Notes: generated by a model from the letters alone, not told the origin. A DNA stretch of 64,000 bases from Streblospio benedicti (GCA_019095985.1 CM032662.1:5271049-5335048); one strand, 5' to 3'; numbered from the stretch's first letter, positions 1-11,060 are shown. Numbers and translations are program-made.

Positions 1-1037
1 CACATATAACCTTCAACTGACACTTCCAATTTGACCAAAAACCTCATAATTTCAGATACTAGAAGTCTAGCTACAGCAAATTTGTTGTGCATGTTTGCCA
101 ACCCACCCCCTCACCCCACCAACCTAACAATCCCACAGGGAAAAGTCAAGTGTTCAAACATGGGAATTCTGTAATGCATTTTCTATATGTTTCATTGAGA
201 CAATGAAATTGTGTGGTCATCGCTTAAAACCTTCCAAGTTACAGACATAAAAACTTGACAATTTCAGATTTCAAACATGGGAATTCTGTAATGCATTTTC
301 TATATGTTTCATTGCGACAATGAAATTGTGTGATCACCGCTTAAAACCTTTCAAGTTACAGACATAAAAACTTGACAATTTCAGATAGTTCTTTTTTTTT
401 CAAAGTTTGCACAAATATGGGAACCCTACAATTACAGACCAATGCTTCATAAGAATAGACTCAGAAAGAACTCATTGCTATCGCCCCTCGCACATATAAC
501 CTTCAACTGACACTTCTAATTTAGACCAAAAACCTCAAAATTTCAGATACTAGAAGTCTACCTACAGCAAATTTGCTGTCCATCTTTGCCAACCCCCCCC
601 CCCCCCACCCCACCAACCTAACATTCCCACAGGGAAAAGTCAAGTGTTCAATCATGGGATTTCTGTAATGCATTTTCTATATGTGTCATTGCGACAATGA
701 AATTGTGTGGTCATCGCTTAAAACCTTTCAAGTTACAGACATAAAAACTTGACAATTTCAGATAGTTCTTTTTTTTCAAAGTTTGCACAAATATGGGAAC
801 CCTACGATTACAGACCAAGACTTCATAAGAAAAGACTCAGAAAGAACTCATTGCTATCGCCCCTCACACATATAACCTTCAACTGACACTTCCAATTTGA
901 CCAAAAACCTCATAATTTCAGATACTAGAAGTCTACCTACAGCAAATTTGTTGCGCATGTTTGCCAACCCTCCCTCCCCCACCACCCCACCAACCTAACA
1001 ATCCCACAGGGAAAGGTCAAGTGTTCAAACATGGGAA
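1..1037. repeat. Tandem satellite-like repeat, two full units and a partial third
   Basis: The same start (CACATATAACCTTCAACTGA) occurs at 1, 491 and 867, giving units of 490 and 376 bases and a partial third that stops near 1037. The first unit is longer because a block of about 117 bases (TTCAAACATGGGAATTCTG...) is itself doubled at about 154 and 269. Units carry a C-rich tract before the AACCTAAC motif that varies in length. No coding content is seen. Confidence 0.9.
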
Positions 1038-1039
1038 TC

Positions 1040-1690
1040 ACTGCGCGATCCACATGAGAATTTGAAATTGCAATCAAACACTCGCAAATTCACTGCTTTC
1101 GATATTAGAGACAACTCATGTCAACTGCGTGACCAATCCGACAATAAAGTTTACAAGTACCGTGTATCAATTGACCAACTAATATTCCCTTCCCAACACA
1201 ACGATAATAAGTGTTAGTGCACTATTCAGCTAGATAATCACGGTTGAGCCGGCTCTGTGCCACGCTTGGCATGGCGGAAACAAGTCCATCACGAACAAAT
1301 TCGTTTAGTTCTGGTGTTTAGCTTAACGTCGACGCTATGCGTGCGTGGATGCAACCCCAATCACAGATTCCTGATAGTGCATCTAACCCCATCACCCAGG
1401 CCTGCCCTTTCTAAACGAGTTACAGTCACGCTAATTACTAACAAAACATTTATGTACGCATCATAACCCCGATTTTATTCCCCCCAGTATACAATGCAAT
1501 TCCCCAATGTACCCATGTACACCCCGACACAGCACAGCCATATACTACATACAGACGTCAAATGCACATTCTCGCCAAAAAACTCACGTAGTTCTCCATC
1601 TACGCAATATATAGGGTGTGCATAGTAAAATTTTCTCATAGTGACAGGTGGGACAAATTTGACGTATTTTGTTGTCACTTCCCTTACCCA
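1040..1690. mobile_element. Fossil: 3' end of envelope gene plus end of the antisense gene (copy 0)
   Basis: On the plus strand, 1045-1470 holds short coding stretches resembling the domain that follows the second membrane segment in the better envelope copies (a K-F-x-x-F-D start, then a P-R-L-x-W-like stretch). A tail with GTACGCAT and TTTTATTCCCC follows, matching the sequence just after the envelope at about 5845-5870. On the minus strand, 1475-1678 matches the last exon of the antisense gene: it shares the residues GELREFF with the copy at 43144-43310 and ends in a Cys-rich stretch. This is a decayed fragment with several breaks. Assignment rests on gene order and short matches, so it is only moderately sure. 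Confidence 0.45.
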
Positions 1691-2460
1691 ATCGAGGTCA
1701 ATGGAAACAGAATGCCAGGAAAATTAAAACTACAGGGTACAAGCTCTGTGAAAAGGTAAATTGAAACAGAATAAAGCAGTACAAATGGCCACTGCAATGC
1801 TCTTTCAAATGCAATGCACTATTTTCTGAACCAGATTGAAAACAAATATTTAATATGTATTGTCCATTTAATTCCGTTGAGCGGCAAAGAAGCTTTGAAT
1901 GTCCAATATTCATGAAATAGATATGTCAACAAGAAAAACAAGTGCCACCAAACATAGAGATATTCGTTTGATTGACAGATGACTGTGCACGTGTTACACC
2001 TGAAAAACGAGGTTTGGTACACAATAATGTAATAGGTTATGGTTTGTTAATGGTTTGTCAAATTCAACGCTGACCCACTTTGTAGTGAAGAATGTATCTT
2101 TTTGTCCCTTGAAAACCTGCCTTGCGCCGATTTTACACCGGATTACAAGCCCAAACATTGATATTTACCATAGGTTCCCTCCCATGACCCTTCTACCACC
2201 CCTCCCACTGACCAATCACGATTGCAGGACCACTAAGCAAACCTGGCGATCAGTCTATTTACACCGCTAGCCATTAGCCACGTATATAAAAAGCTGAAAA
2301 AAGCAAAATATCCCTCACTCACTCCCCCCATAATCTATCCCCGCCTCAGTTCCTACATTTTGCCAACTACTAATCACTTGTTTGCTCCATACGCCTCACA
2401 CACCCCCCGCCACCACTCCCCCGCCAACCCCACAATATCCCACCAAACCCACCGCGTGTC
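1691..2460. other. Spacer without a supported gene
   Basis: AT-rich sequence with only short open frames on both strands and no recognisable domain. It may be decayed element sequence lying between two envelope fossils. The last 100 bases are C-rich (CCCCCGCCACCACTCCCCC). Confidence 0.5.
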
Positions 2461-2466
2461 TGCTCC

Positions 2467-3276
2467 ATGCCCGAGAACATGATTTCCCCCAAGGTCATGA
2501 TTTGGTTGATAACCATGGCATGCCTTCGGATGCAGCTGGCAACCGCACAATACGCACACAGGGAATCAGCTGGCGTACTGTTTGAAGAGCAAGCTTCGAG
2601 CGATACGCAAATATTCAGGTCTACGTCGACTGAATTTTGCTTTGAAAAATCCCACAATTCAACAAGATTACACGACTAGCTAAGACCATTACAGATATAC
2701 ATTATTGTCATACGTTCGGTTTCATGGAACATGAATGCAATTACACCTTGGCCTCATTCCACTCCGAGCAGCGCTACCTCTTTTGATTTAATACGTCAGT
2801 ACAATTTGGAAATAGACTTATTGGATAATGATCTGTCAGCACTGACCATTCAGACTTCCTCAAAAAAGCGCTGCTAGACATTTCTGTTTTTTAGGGAGCT
2901 TGTTTGGAACCGCCTCCCAGGCGCAAATTAGGGAGCTGGAAGGTAAGTTATTCAATACAGCCATTTACGCAAAAAACATAACCATGACAATATCGCGTCC
3001 CTCTTTGAGTTCCTAACCACTTTCAAAAACAACACATACGCCAATTTCAGAGACATTCAAGCACACGTCAGTGCGACCAACACCGCTTTGCTAACCTCAA
3101 TCAAGCGTATGGACAACTTGACCACTGCTGTGTCTGCTATGATGACACACATGGACCAAATTGACGACAATCTCTTAATCATCAGGTCCCACGACCAATT
3201 AGTCACCACCAACCAGAGACTAATTCAACAGGTGTACACAATGTCAAATGCCCTAAAAGACCTTAAAATTTTTTAG
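2467..3276 (+). pseudogene. env: Envelope fossil, N-terminal part (signal peptide, fusion-peptide-like and heptad regions)
   Basis: Seen: a hydrophobic signal-like start (MIWLITMACLRMQLATAQ) followed by a stretch with GVLFEEQ. Next, near 2894-2947, comes LFGTASQAQIREL, which resembles the fusion peptide of baculovirus F and errantivirus Env proteins (family pattern LFGTAT-x-D-Q-V-x-x-L). Then 3040-3276 holds an amphipathic helical stretch rich in spaced L, I, M and T, as expected for the heptad region behind the fusion peptide. This is the class I, F-like fusion protein layout. The gene is broken and is treated as a fossil. Confidence 0.7.
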
Positions 3277-3480
3277 GGAACAAATTCAGCTATTGTTACA
3301 AGGCCGTCTACCACACAAGCTTTGGTAACTCTATCGACCATTGACTCGGTGGTCAAGAGGCTCAGCCTGTCACCGAAAAGCACAATCTGTCCCCCCTACC
3401 AGCAAAAAATAACAACCGATACTTTTATAATTTCGCACATGCCATTGGATACGTGGCACGAGATGTGCTGATCATAACTA

Positions 3481-4362
3481 CAAGTACAACCTCTATTATC
3501 CGAATCTGTTGGGATGTTAGTTAGATATTCGGATAAAAGAGGATTTCGGATAAGGGAGGTGGGCATTACCAGTCAAATATCACAACACCATTACTAGCGC
3601 GACCGTGGGCGATAATAGAAGAAACAACTTTATTATTGCAAATCTCCAGTTAATAGCTTCATAATAATGACAAAAAGATTTCAATTACAGTTTAAAGGCA
3701 ATTTATTGTACTTACAAATGCATATTTACAATACATACATAATATTCACAGCAATCAAACAATTTTATTCAATATTTACAATTTCAATTAGGAAATGCAT
3801 TCGATCACATGATTACATACTAAACTTTCAGTAATCTTTTCATGAAAGTCTTTGAAATTATGGTTTAAGTGTTGCCACAACACAATTCCACCAACAACTC
3901 CTCAACTAAGTTGTTGTGAAAATAACTGTTGCCACAACAAGTCAATTAAAATGTTCTAACACTTCAAAGGCCGGGACCGCCTTTGATGGCTGTTTCTAGT
4001 CGGGCGTCTGAGACCTCGTTGACTAACGGTTTTTCATCTGCTGTACTGAACTTTAATATTGCACATAAACAATCACACGTGTTTGTAAAGTTTTAGATGC
4101 TTTAATTGAAACAAATATGTTTATGTATTGCATTTATAATGTGCTTGATGTAATCATAGATTGAATACCAAACTGGAACTAGGATATGTAAGTCTATGAA
4201 TGCGATTCGGATACGTAGTTGACTGAACCAAGTAGATTTTGTGATGATGTGAGTAGAAAAAAAATTACGAAGCTTATGCTGCTGAAAATCGGGATTTTCC
4301 CAGAGCATTCGGATAATTGGAAAATTCGGATGATAGATATTCGGATAATAGAGGTTGTACTG
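3481..4362. mobile_element. Non-autonomous pogo/Tigger-type DNA transposon inserted in env
   Basis: The 5' end reads CAAGTACAACCTCTATTATC and the 3' end, reverse-complemented, reads CAGTACAACCTCTATTATCC. Both are the TIR type of pogo/Tigger elements (family pattern CAGT-AACCTC-TTATCCGAA). The motif ATTCGGATAA recurs just inside both ends as subterminal copies. A TA dinucleotide flanks each end (3479-3480 and 4363-4364), the expected target duplication. At 882 bases with no transposase frame it is a MITE-like deletion derivative. It lies inside the envelope fossil, so it arrived after the LTR element. Confidence 0.88.
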
Positions 4363-5458
4363 TATCGAGATTCCCGTATTCGCCCCAAATCACGTTATTA
4401 GCGTACATAAGATAACGGCCTATCCAGTACCATTGCATACCCAGGATGGAAATGATCCAAATAACACATCTCTGCTTAAAGTGGATAAATCATTTATAGC
4501 ATTCTCACGGGACAAACACACATTCGGGTACCTATCCCAGGCAGAGTACTCTGCCTGTGAACATACGGACTTTGTATGCCAGTACCCATCATTCATGTAC
4601 TCCCATAAGACTATGGATTGCAAATTTAATATTATGGTAAACCATAATATTCTGCCAACATGTGAATTCTCAACAGAAACATCTACTCCATATCCCAATA
4701 TACTGCAAGTAGACCGTTCCAAATACTTACTACAGAACCTGGAAAGTCCAATTAGAATTACATGCGAAAACAAGCCTGATACTTTTCACAAGATAAATTC
4801 ACACGTCATTCTCTCCTTGTCTTGCGGTTGTTTCCTACATAACGCCGCAATTTCCATTGCTTCCCACCCAGACGATTGCGACAATGTATCTCAATCTGTT
4901 CAGCTAGATTACCCCATTAATATAGCTCAATTCCGTACCATAAAGATACCGGGACTGAACATGAATGTCACTAATGCAAAACAAGTTGTTCACACTGAGC
5001 CTAAGCTCTATGACTCCATAAAATCAATATTATCAGACAGCTATGTCAAAGCAGACGTCCCATTGCAATTTGACAACACCAACGATTTGGAGCCTGCACT
5101 GTTCACACCGACATTCGAAACAGATCTATCAGAAATTGTGACCTCGGTAGCGCTGATAATATGGAACACATGCTTATCTTTTGCTGTCTTAGTCCTGTTC
5201 CTCAAATTTAAAACAGCAACTATGCTAGCGCTCGCAGCCTCTAGCGCGGGCAAGGCTGAGGCATACGTCATCAGTAACATAACACCACCAACACAAACGG
5301 ATCACCTGACCTCCCATGTGGACACCATTGCGAAATGTCTGGTCGTCATCACCAGCGTAGTATTAGCCCTCTCTGTGGTAATGATATTCATAACCCCTCT
5401 AGTGTCAGCGTACGTTAAAAACCAAAAGCGCCTAATCAAGAGGCAGCATTGTACGTAA
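4355..5458 (+). pseudogene. env: Envelope fossil, C-terminal ectodomain and two membrane segments (copy 1)
   Basis: A 367-codon open stretch whose first codons fall in the transposon end; envelope sequence starts near 4365. Seen: a Cys-rich ectodomain with NxS/T sites (an LSLSCGCFLHN block) that fits the C-terminal half of F-like envelopes. Then comes a strongly hydrophobic segment with the motif IIWNT (about residues 265-285), a linker, and a second hydrophobic segment (CLVVITSVVLALSVVMIFIT) ending in a basic stretch. The WNT motif in the first membrane segment is shared with the copies at 34.8 kb and 39.8 kb. Two membrane segments are unusual for an F-type protein, which normally has one. 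Confidence 0.8.
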
Positions 5459-5821
5459 AAATATTCAATTCCAGTAATACATGCCTGGTAAGGACTTTGC
5501 AACATACCATTGGATGATAAATTAAGATATGACGTCATCCCCGAATTACAAAATTACTTTGTCTCATGGTCTGGACTATTGCCAACAAGAAACATAAATT
5601 GGATAAAGCAATTGAGCTTCACTTACAAGAATACCACGCAGTTGCTCCCCCTCCCAAGATCCGTACGAATTCCGTTTCATACCAGCCTAATACTTCATTC
5701 AATTAACACCTCCCCGTATACAACCTTTTACGCTGTACTGTTCAGACCCCTAGAAGACACAAAATACTACTTGTTCGAAAAGATAATTGCTCATCCTACG
5801 TCTAATAACACTAACGAATGA
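5459..5821 (+). pseudogene. Envelope fossil, extra domain after the second membrane segment (copy 1)
   Basis: Starts with the conserved stretch LYVKIF and then, from 5510, holds an open frame with LPTRNINWIKQLSFTYKN. The same domain follows the second membrane segment in the envelope copies at 34732-35523 and 42448-43005 (KIF, then a P-R/S-x-x-x-W stretch, then LxFxY, and near the end a TFYA or IFYA stretch). No known domain was recognised. With two membrane passes before it, it would lie on the same side as the ectodomain; that topology is inference. Confidence 0.6.
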
Positions 5822-6418
5822 AAGAAACCAACAACACAGCTGTGTACGCATATCCCCCGTTTTATTCCCCTAAGTCAGCAATATACAACAGACTTATGTA
5901 CGTCTACCTTCAACTAGTAATTCATTAAGAGTAACAATATTTTCAATCAGACTATCTAGTCTACATATAATCTAATACGCATCACTATAGTCATCATCAT
6001 TAGAGTCATAACAAAACTGTTATTATCATCGTGATTATCAAAATCAATCTCATATAATCAGTACCCCATAATCTTCACACATATTATCTCCAACATTGAC
6101 ATATTTTGCTTTCAAATTATACAATGTATTCAATATGCATTTTATAAACAAAACCATTTTGATAATATACAACAAACCGTGTGTTGCCTATCCAATCATA
6201 TCCAAACAATTATGTCCAAACAGACACAATAACGGAGGTATCCAAATAAGAAACAAAATCTGCACAATAACAATATAATCAATACAAACAAAAATACTAC
6301 ACAGTACTCAATACTAATCATGGAATCATTTCAAAATCCACTAATACATCATCGTTTAGTGTTCAAAGAATTCATGGAATCATTGTCAAAATCTCCTAAT
6401 GATCATCCATAGTGTTCC
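5822..6418 (+). other. AT-rich region between env and the antisense gene end
   Basis: No gene. It begins with TACGCATATCCCCCGTTTTATTCCCC, also seen after the envelope end near 1457, so it is part of the element. The last 330 bases (from about 6126) are duplicated near 30700 as part of the displaced copy of the antisense gene region. Confidence 0.6.
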
Positions 6419-7938
6419 TCACAGCTTGCAATAGATGCACACGCAGCGTGACGCCCCGGGAGCCATCGGCCTGTGTCCTCTCTCAAACCACGGCGCGATG
6501 CCATCTTCCCCAAAGGCTATGGCACCTGCTATGCCGAAGTCGGCACGTGTCAACGCGCTCTGGGGCACATCACCTGAAAGTATCACGATTAATAATATTA
6601 CATTATGTATATCACGCATCATCAAATGTTGTGCGAATTATGAGCAAGTGTACAACATAGCTTTATATTTAATGCTACAAATTAACCCGAACACCCATAA
6701 GCCCAACATTCTCAAAACCAGGCTCGCAGAATAAACGATAAATTCCATGTGAACACTATTTTAAAATAAATAGATATGTACCATTCACCACCATCTAAAT
6801 GGCAGTCCGAATACTGAAACGTATTTATGTCTAATCTGGTTTCCTCGGGTATGACATTAACCAAACTACTGCATCCTACACTGGACGTCGACCAAAACGT
6901 TCCCGTTCATACACAACGAGGCGCCGATGCTTATAGTGATCAAATCATTTGGACAAGAATAACAAAATTACTGTGACTTACGTTTGCGAGATGGGAGCTG
7001 ACCCCGGGCGTCTAGTAAAGTCCTGAAGTACTGGTCTTGCCTCGGATCCTCTGGGTGGTCCAGTGTGGCAGCCACAGGGTCCCGGGGGCGTTCATCGCTC
7101 TCAGCGGGCTCATACACAAGCGTCATCAGGTTCTCCAACCACGACCATGGCTCACTGGGCGCCGCCAGGCTGATGCATGGGCTGCCGTTCTTCCCCCCGC
7201 ACAGCTCTTGGATTTCCCTCTCCAGGTCCGTTGCATCCATTTCAGTCAACCTCGTGAACTCTTCGTCCACCGAGAACATAACGCCCCCGGTGGACGAACA
7301 GGGTGAAGCCGACGTGACCCCGGAGGTAACAGGGTCGCCAGCCGGTACAGGGGAAAAAGGCGAAAAAACACCATCCCCCGTGGGGTAAACAGCAGCAGCT
7401 GAGTATCCCACGCTGGAGATAGGCGAATAAGCAGGAGTGGGCACTTCCTCCTCCTCCAGTGACAAGTCTATTGTTAGCTGCCCACAAGCAGCACCGTCCT
7501 CGCTGTCACTACGATCCCCATCAGCATCATCCGGTCTGGGATATACAAAAGGAACAACACAACATAAGAATATGCGCTCGGCTTGTGGATATACTAGCAT
7601 AACAATAAATCTGGTTCATTGCCCAAAGTCAAACAGTAGCATAATAAAGAAGACATTATATTGCATGATTAAGTAATAAAATCACTCCGTACTCACCTAT
7701 TAATAACGCTGAACTGCGCACGGCACGTCGAGTCGTTGGTGCCACTGTCCGCGTCGTCAATTACGACGACGTCATGGCCACGTTCATCGTCGTCGTCCTG
7801 CACGCTACGGCCGTTTATGCGTACTTGTCTGGTAAATCCAGCCATCCGGGCTAGGGAGCGTGCATAATTATACACACTGTCCCTGTACAAAAAACTTACT
7901 CCTTCCATGATCACATTTCCGAATACCGCACCGGCCAT
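6419..7938 (-). CDS. Antisense acidic gene, three exons (copy 1)
   Basis: Read on the minus strand. Exon 1 is 7938-7697 (starts MAGAVFG; donor GTGAGT), exon 2 is 7535-6982 (acceptor TATATCCCAG; donor GTAAGT) and exon 3 is 6573-6419 (acceptor ACTTTCAG; ends in TGA). The exon phases agree. Exon 1 holds an acidic run (DDDDE) and VVVIDDAD, which fits a SUMO-interaction motif. Exon 2 is acidic and Pro/Ser-rich in its first half, contains EEFTRLTEMDATDLEREI, and ends in a basic RKRK stretch that could be a nuclear signal. Exon 3 ends in a Cys-rich tail (CVCIYCKL). No known family was recognised. It lies opposite to env, between env and the LTR. It appears whole in this copy. A nuclear regulatory role is a guess from composition only. 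Confidence 0.75.
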
Positions 7939-8006
7939 TTTAATTTGAATTGTTTCGTTTGGACGAAAATCTTCAGCTGAAGTGAAGCAACAAGTGATGC
8001 ACATTG

Positions 8007-8014
8007 TATTTATA
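8007..8014 (-). promoter_or_regulatory. TATA box for the antisense gene
   Basis: On the minus strand TATAAATA lies about 70 bases upstream of the MAGAVFG start codon. Transcription would then begin about 30 bases downstream, leaving a short leader. This supports a promoter of its own, separate from the LTR. Confidence 0.55.
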
Positions 8015-8039
8015 CTACCCTGTCAATACTGCTTGCCCA

Positions 8040-9182
8040 ATCATAGTGTCCCTAGAGTAACCCCGCCCCTTGATTAATTGCTCCCTTCTAGAATCCAGGT
8101 GCGACGCCTACCATTAATCAACCGAGTCACATGCCATGGATCGATGTTACGAAGTCAACGAGCCATGACGACGTATGATCCACGGAAATTGTACAAAGAT
8201 ACTTTGTTATAAGTTTGAAACCTATGAAAACTTGTGCATGTCTCGTGTTATAGATGAAATTGTATTGGGTTTCAAACGCTGCCACTGCATGTTTGATGTA
8301 TATGTATTATGAAATGATTTACACATTATGTATGTTACAGCTTAAAATTGTATAATGCCGTAAGCCAGATTATGTTACCATTGCTGTTATGTGTAGATTA
8401 CATTTTATATGTGTTTTGATATTTATTGTAAGTAGTCCACAATTCAGGCCATTGCATGATTGATGTGAATTGTATTGTACTCTCATTATATTCTATATAC
8501 GTGTGTTTTATACTAGGTGTTTGATATAATTGTACTGTATTTTGGAAATAGTCTGCATAATTATGTTCGCCTTACTATTCATTCATTTTGATTGTTAAAA
8601 CATATTATTCTACTACATGCTTTATTTTGATTGTATTATATATATTCAATAGTTTACTCTTGATTCTTAACAATCCTTACCACTGCATGCTTAATGTGAT
8701 TTGTTGTTTGTATAGAATATGAATTTCATTTAAGATTGATGTGAAAGATTTTAGATAATGTAGATTTCCTATGATTGTAATAGCCAACAAATTGCTCTGT
8801 GCAGTGTATACGTATATGACTTAGACGCTATCAGATTCTGACGCTATGTACATTACACATACGATTATATACTTTATACTTTATACTAGATGTTCGTTGT
8901 GATTGTGCTGTTTGATTACCGATTTTACATAAATGTGTTTGATGTATGCCATGAATTTAATATCTGTATGCCGATTATCCGGTTCTCATCAGTGATTGCT
9001 TATGTATTAACTTTCGTATCTGACATAACGCAACCGTGGTCTTAGTGATTGTAACTGGTTCAGGTGACCAGAGGGTTTGTTACACAAAAAAGGTTCCTGT
9101 TTGCGTTATGTCGCTGGCGCTATCCTCAGTGTGTGCGTGGTTGAAAGGCCATATCCTTGTCATACGGCGGATATTTCCTTAT
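8040..9182. other. AT-rich noncoding stretch before the LTR
   Basis: About 1.1 kb with many stops on both strands and repeated words such as TTGATGTGATTGT, TATACTTTATACT and GTATATGTATTATG. The copy at 36.6-37.5 kb has a stretch of like length, composition and place between the antisense gene and its LTR, so it seems to be a regular part of the element. It could hold promoter or enhancer sites for the antisense gene; none can be named. Confidence 0.5.
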
Positions 9183-9184
9183 AA

Positions 9185-9198
9185 AGAGGGGGGGGAAA
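9185..9198 (+). promoter_or_regulatory. Polypurine tract before the LTR
   Basis: AGAGGGGGGGGAAA lies directly before the LTR start TGTGATG. This is the expected place and composition for the primer of plus-strand DNA synthesis in an LTR element and fixes the element's orientation as plus. Confidence 0.75.
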
Positions 9199-9420
9199 TG
9201 TGATGACACGACAGAGCTGAGTCTAACTAGACTCGTAAGCTCCGCTAACTAGACTCACAGGTTCCGCCGGAAGCCTCACTCCTTCCGGCTACGCCTGCTA
9301 CACACACACCGCCGGCACACTAGTGGCCAGTATATAAGCAAGGGAAAGCTTCTCAATGAAGTTAGTCAATAAACAGAATAGAAACCCTTCACTGGTTCTG
9401 TTATTACTTCTCACCACACA
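9199..9420 (+). repeat. 3' LTR of the envelope-bearing element (copy 1)
   Basis: Starts TGTGATGACACG right after a polypurine tract and ends CACCACACA, so it has TG...CA ends. It contains TATATAAG at 9331-9338 and AATAAA at 9368-9373, a compact promoter and polyadenylation layout. The LTR at 37496-37693 shares the TATA plus AGTCAATAAA-AGAAT core and the AACTAGAC words. No primer-binding site follows, as expected for a 3' LTR. Confidence 0.75.
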
Positions 9421-10040
9421 TGTCTAAATCACACGCATGCACAAGACTTACTGCAGCATCCTCCGTCAGGTTATATCTTATTTGTCCCAGCATGCGCAAC
9501 TGAGCATAGCAGGATTTAGCTATGTTGTTGACATGTGGTATAAGAGTAAAGGTGAGTATCGAATATGGCACCAATGTCTTTTGCTGTTTCAGTGGCTGTG
9601 ATGTTGGTATTCCCCAATTTTGATGGTACAAGGTTCTTGGATTCTTGATACATACAGTGGTGCACCAGTACGAGAAATTCTGTTTTCTCATCGTTTAATT
9701 TCAGGCAGTTTCTGACCATCCAGTTCCTCATCTCTTCCAGACACATCTCCATTTTGTGAACTGCCTTACTGAAATCTTCAGGTTTGAAAGAGCAGTACAG
9801 CTGCGTATCATCTGCATACATGTGTATGTCAATGTCATGCTTTCTGGCTATGTCAAACAAGGGGCTGCTGTAAGTTGGATACTCTGATGGACTGATGAGT
9901 GAGCCTTGAGGAGTACTACGGTAAGAGGTTGAGAATGTGAGCGCGCACCTTCAATGGTGACATACTGTGACCTGTCACCAAGTAAGACCTCATCCATTCT
10001 AGTGCTGTTCCTGAGACTGAAAATATTATCAACTAACACT
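9421..10040 (-). mobile_element. LINE reverse transcriptase fragment
   Basis: On the minus strand, frames at 9516-9860 contain YADDTQLY, the catalytic box of non-LTR reverse transcriptase, followed by EMRNWMVRNCLKLNDEKTEF, typical of CR1/jockey-type LINEs (W-x-x-x-N-x-L-K-L-N-x-x-K-T-E). The frame at 9404-9691 continues downstream with HVNNIAKSCYAQLRMLGQIR. Upstream, 9848-10039 holds the region just before the catalytic box, out of frame. Frames shift between these pieces and both ends are missing, so this is a dead fragment. The LTR copy 1 ends exactly where it begins. Confidence 0.85.
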
Positions 10041-10059
10041 ATTGTTCTTTTGTTTAATC

Positions 10060-11030
10060 ATCTAATAGAAATCTTTGTTACCGGTATATGTTTTTCTTTT
10101 TTTCTTTTTTTAATCCACTTGTACACTTAATCTCGATTGTTTTGTATTTACTTGTCATTTACCTTGTACAAGGTTTTGAAATTGAATAAACTGTTAAACT
10201 TTTAAACTGCTAGTATACTGTACAAAGCAAGTTATGACGACCGCGAGAAATTACAATAGTGACATAGAAGTGATGCTTTTAATCCAATAAAGAGTGGTGT
10301 GTGTAGAAAGGGGATATATTAATTAAATCAAGCGTTGAAACGTGATCTGTATCGTATTTCAGTCCATAGCCTACGAATATATCGAGTATAGTCTTGACTA
10401 TTCAAAACTCTGATTGGGTATTATCAACGCTATGTGAACACATAAATGTTTTGGATACACATGGCCATAACAACATAGTAATGAGTCCCATCGTCTACAT
10501 CGTACATGTATGTCAAACTAATGCAATAGTATTGGCTACTCAATATAGTATCGCTCTTTTTTCAAACAAGATCTTCTATGCACGCCTATTACCCCCTCCC
10601 GCCTATGAACAATTTAGGGCCAAATGGGTACATGATCGGCATGATCTAGCCTTCATATTCTAATGAATAGGGTCAGATTGTTTTGGGTCCACTAAAGAGG
10701 GAGCAGAATCACCATTTTACGGAAATCAGTATGATGCCATACAATAATGAGTGTAGGTATAAGTGTTTTATACATAATCTATCCCAAGGGTTATACAGAC
10801 AACAAAGACCAGCAAAATACAATGACTTATCGATGTTCAAGTCAACATCACATTAATGCGTACAATCTTACATTATTACTGTCACCTAGATATATTGTTA
10901 TTTTAAAACACATGTATTTTTAATGTACAAGCTAGATGGGTCCACGAAAAGTGAAAAATAAGGACACGAATTCTGAAGTGACCAATCAGGCGCCGATAAA
11001 CAGATGTTGCGGGGGCCCTGAACAAGCATT
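10060..11030. other. Spacer without a supported gene
   Basis: AT-rich. Near 10160-10205 the plus strand reads TTGAATAAACTGTTAAACTT, which resembles the 3' tail of some LINE/CR1 copies. Otherwise only short chance frames are present. Confidence 0.45.
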
Positions 11031-11037
11031 ATTAGTG

Positions 11038-11060
11038 TCGGCCGCGCATTACGCGGCCGA
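11038..11060. repeat. Perfect GC-rich inverted repeat
   Basis: TCGGCCGCG, a 5-base spacer, then CGCGGCCGA: a perfect 9-base stem. It stands out in AT-rich surroundings. It may be the centre of a palindromic element or chance. No gene end is next to it, so it is not called a terminator. Confidence 0.6.

Larger units (their letters stand above)
2467..9420 (+). mobile_element. Fossil of an envelope-bearing LTR element, 3' half (copy 1)
   Basis: Order on the plus strand: F-like envelope parts (2467-5821), the antisense gene in opposite orientation (6419-7938), about 1.2 kb of AT-rich noncoding DNA, a purine tract and an LTR (9199-9420). The envelope is broken in several places and also interrupted by a DNA transposon (3481-4362). 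No gag or pol is seen upstream in this copy, so it is a 3' part only. Family: Ty3/Gypsy-like, inferred from copy 4 (39409-40593), where an integrase fragment precedes the same envelope on the same strand. Age cannot be dated because no 5' LTR is present to compare. Confidence 0.75.

Noticed and set aside
1-1037. CRISPR array from the repeated units at the window start
   Set aside because: Units are hundreds of bases long, of unequal size, with no short repeat-spacer alternation, and the DNA is from an animal.
7037-7388. Plus-strand frames opposite the antisense gene exon 2
   Set aside because: Shadow of the minus-strand exon; no domain and no splice support. The minus strand has the conserved blocks in several copies.
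11038-11060. GC-rich hairpin as a transcription terminator
   Set aside because: No T tract follows and no gene end is adjacent; in a eukaryotic setting such a call is not supported.
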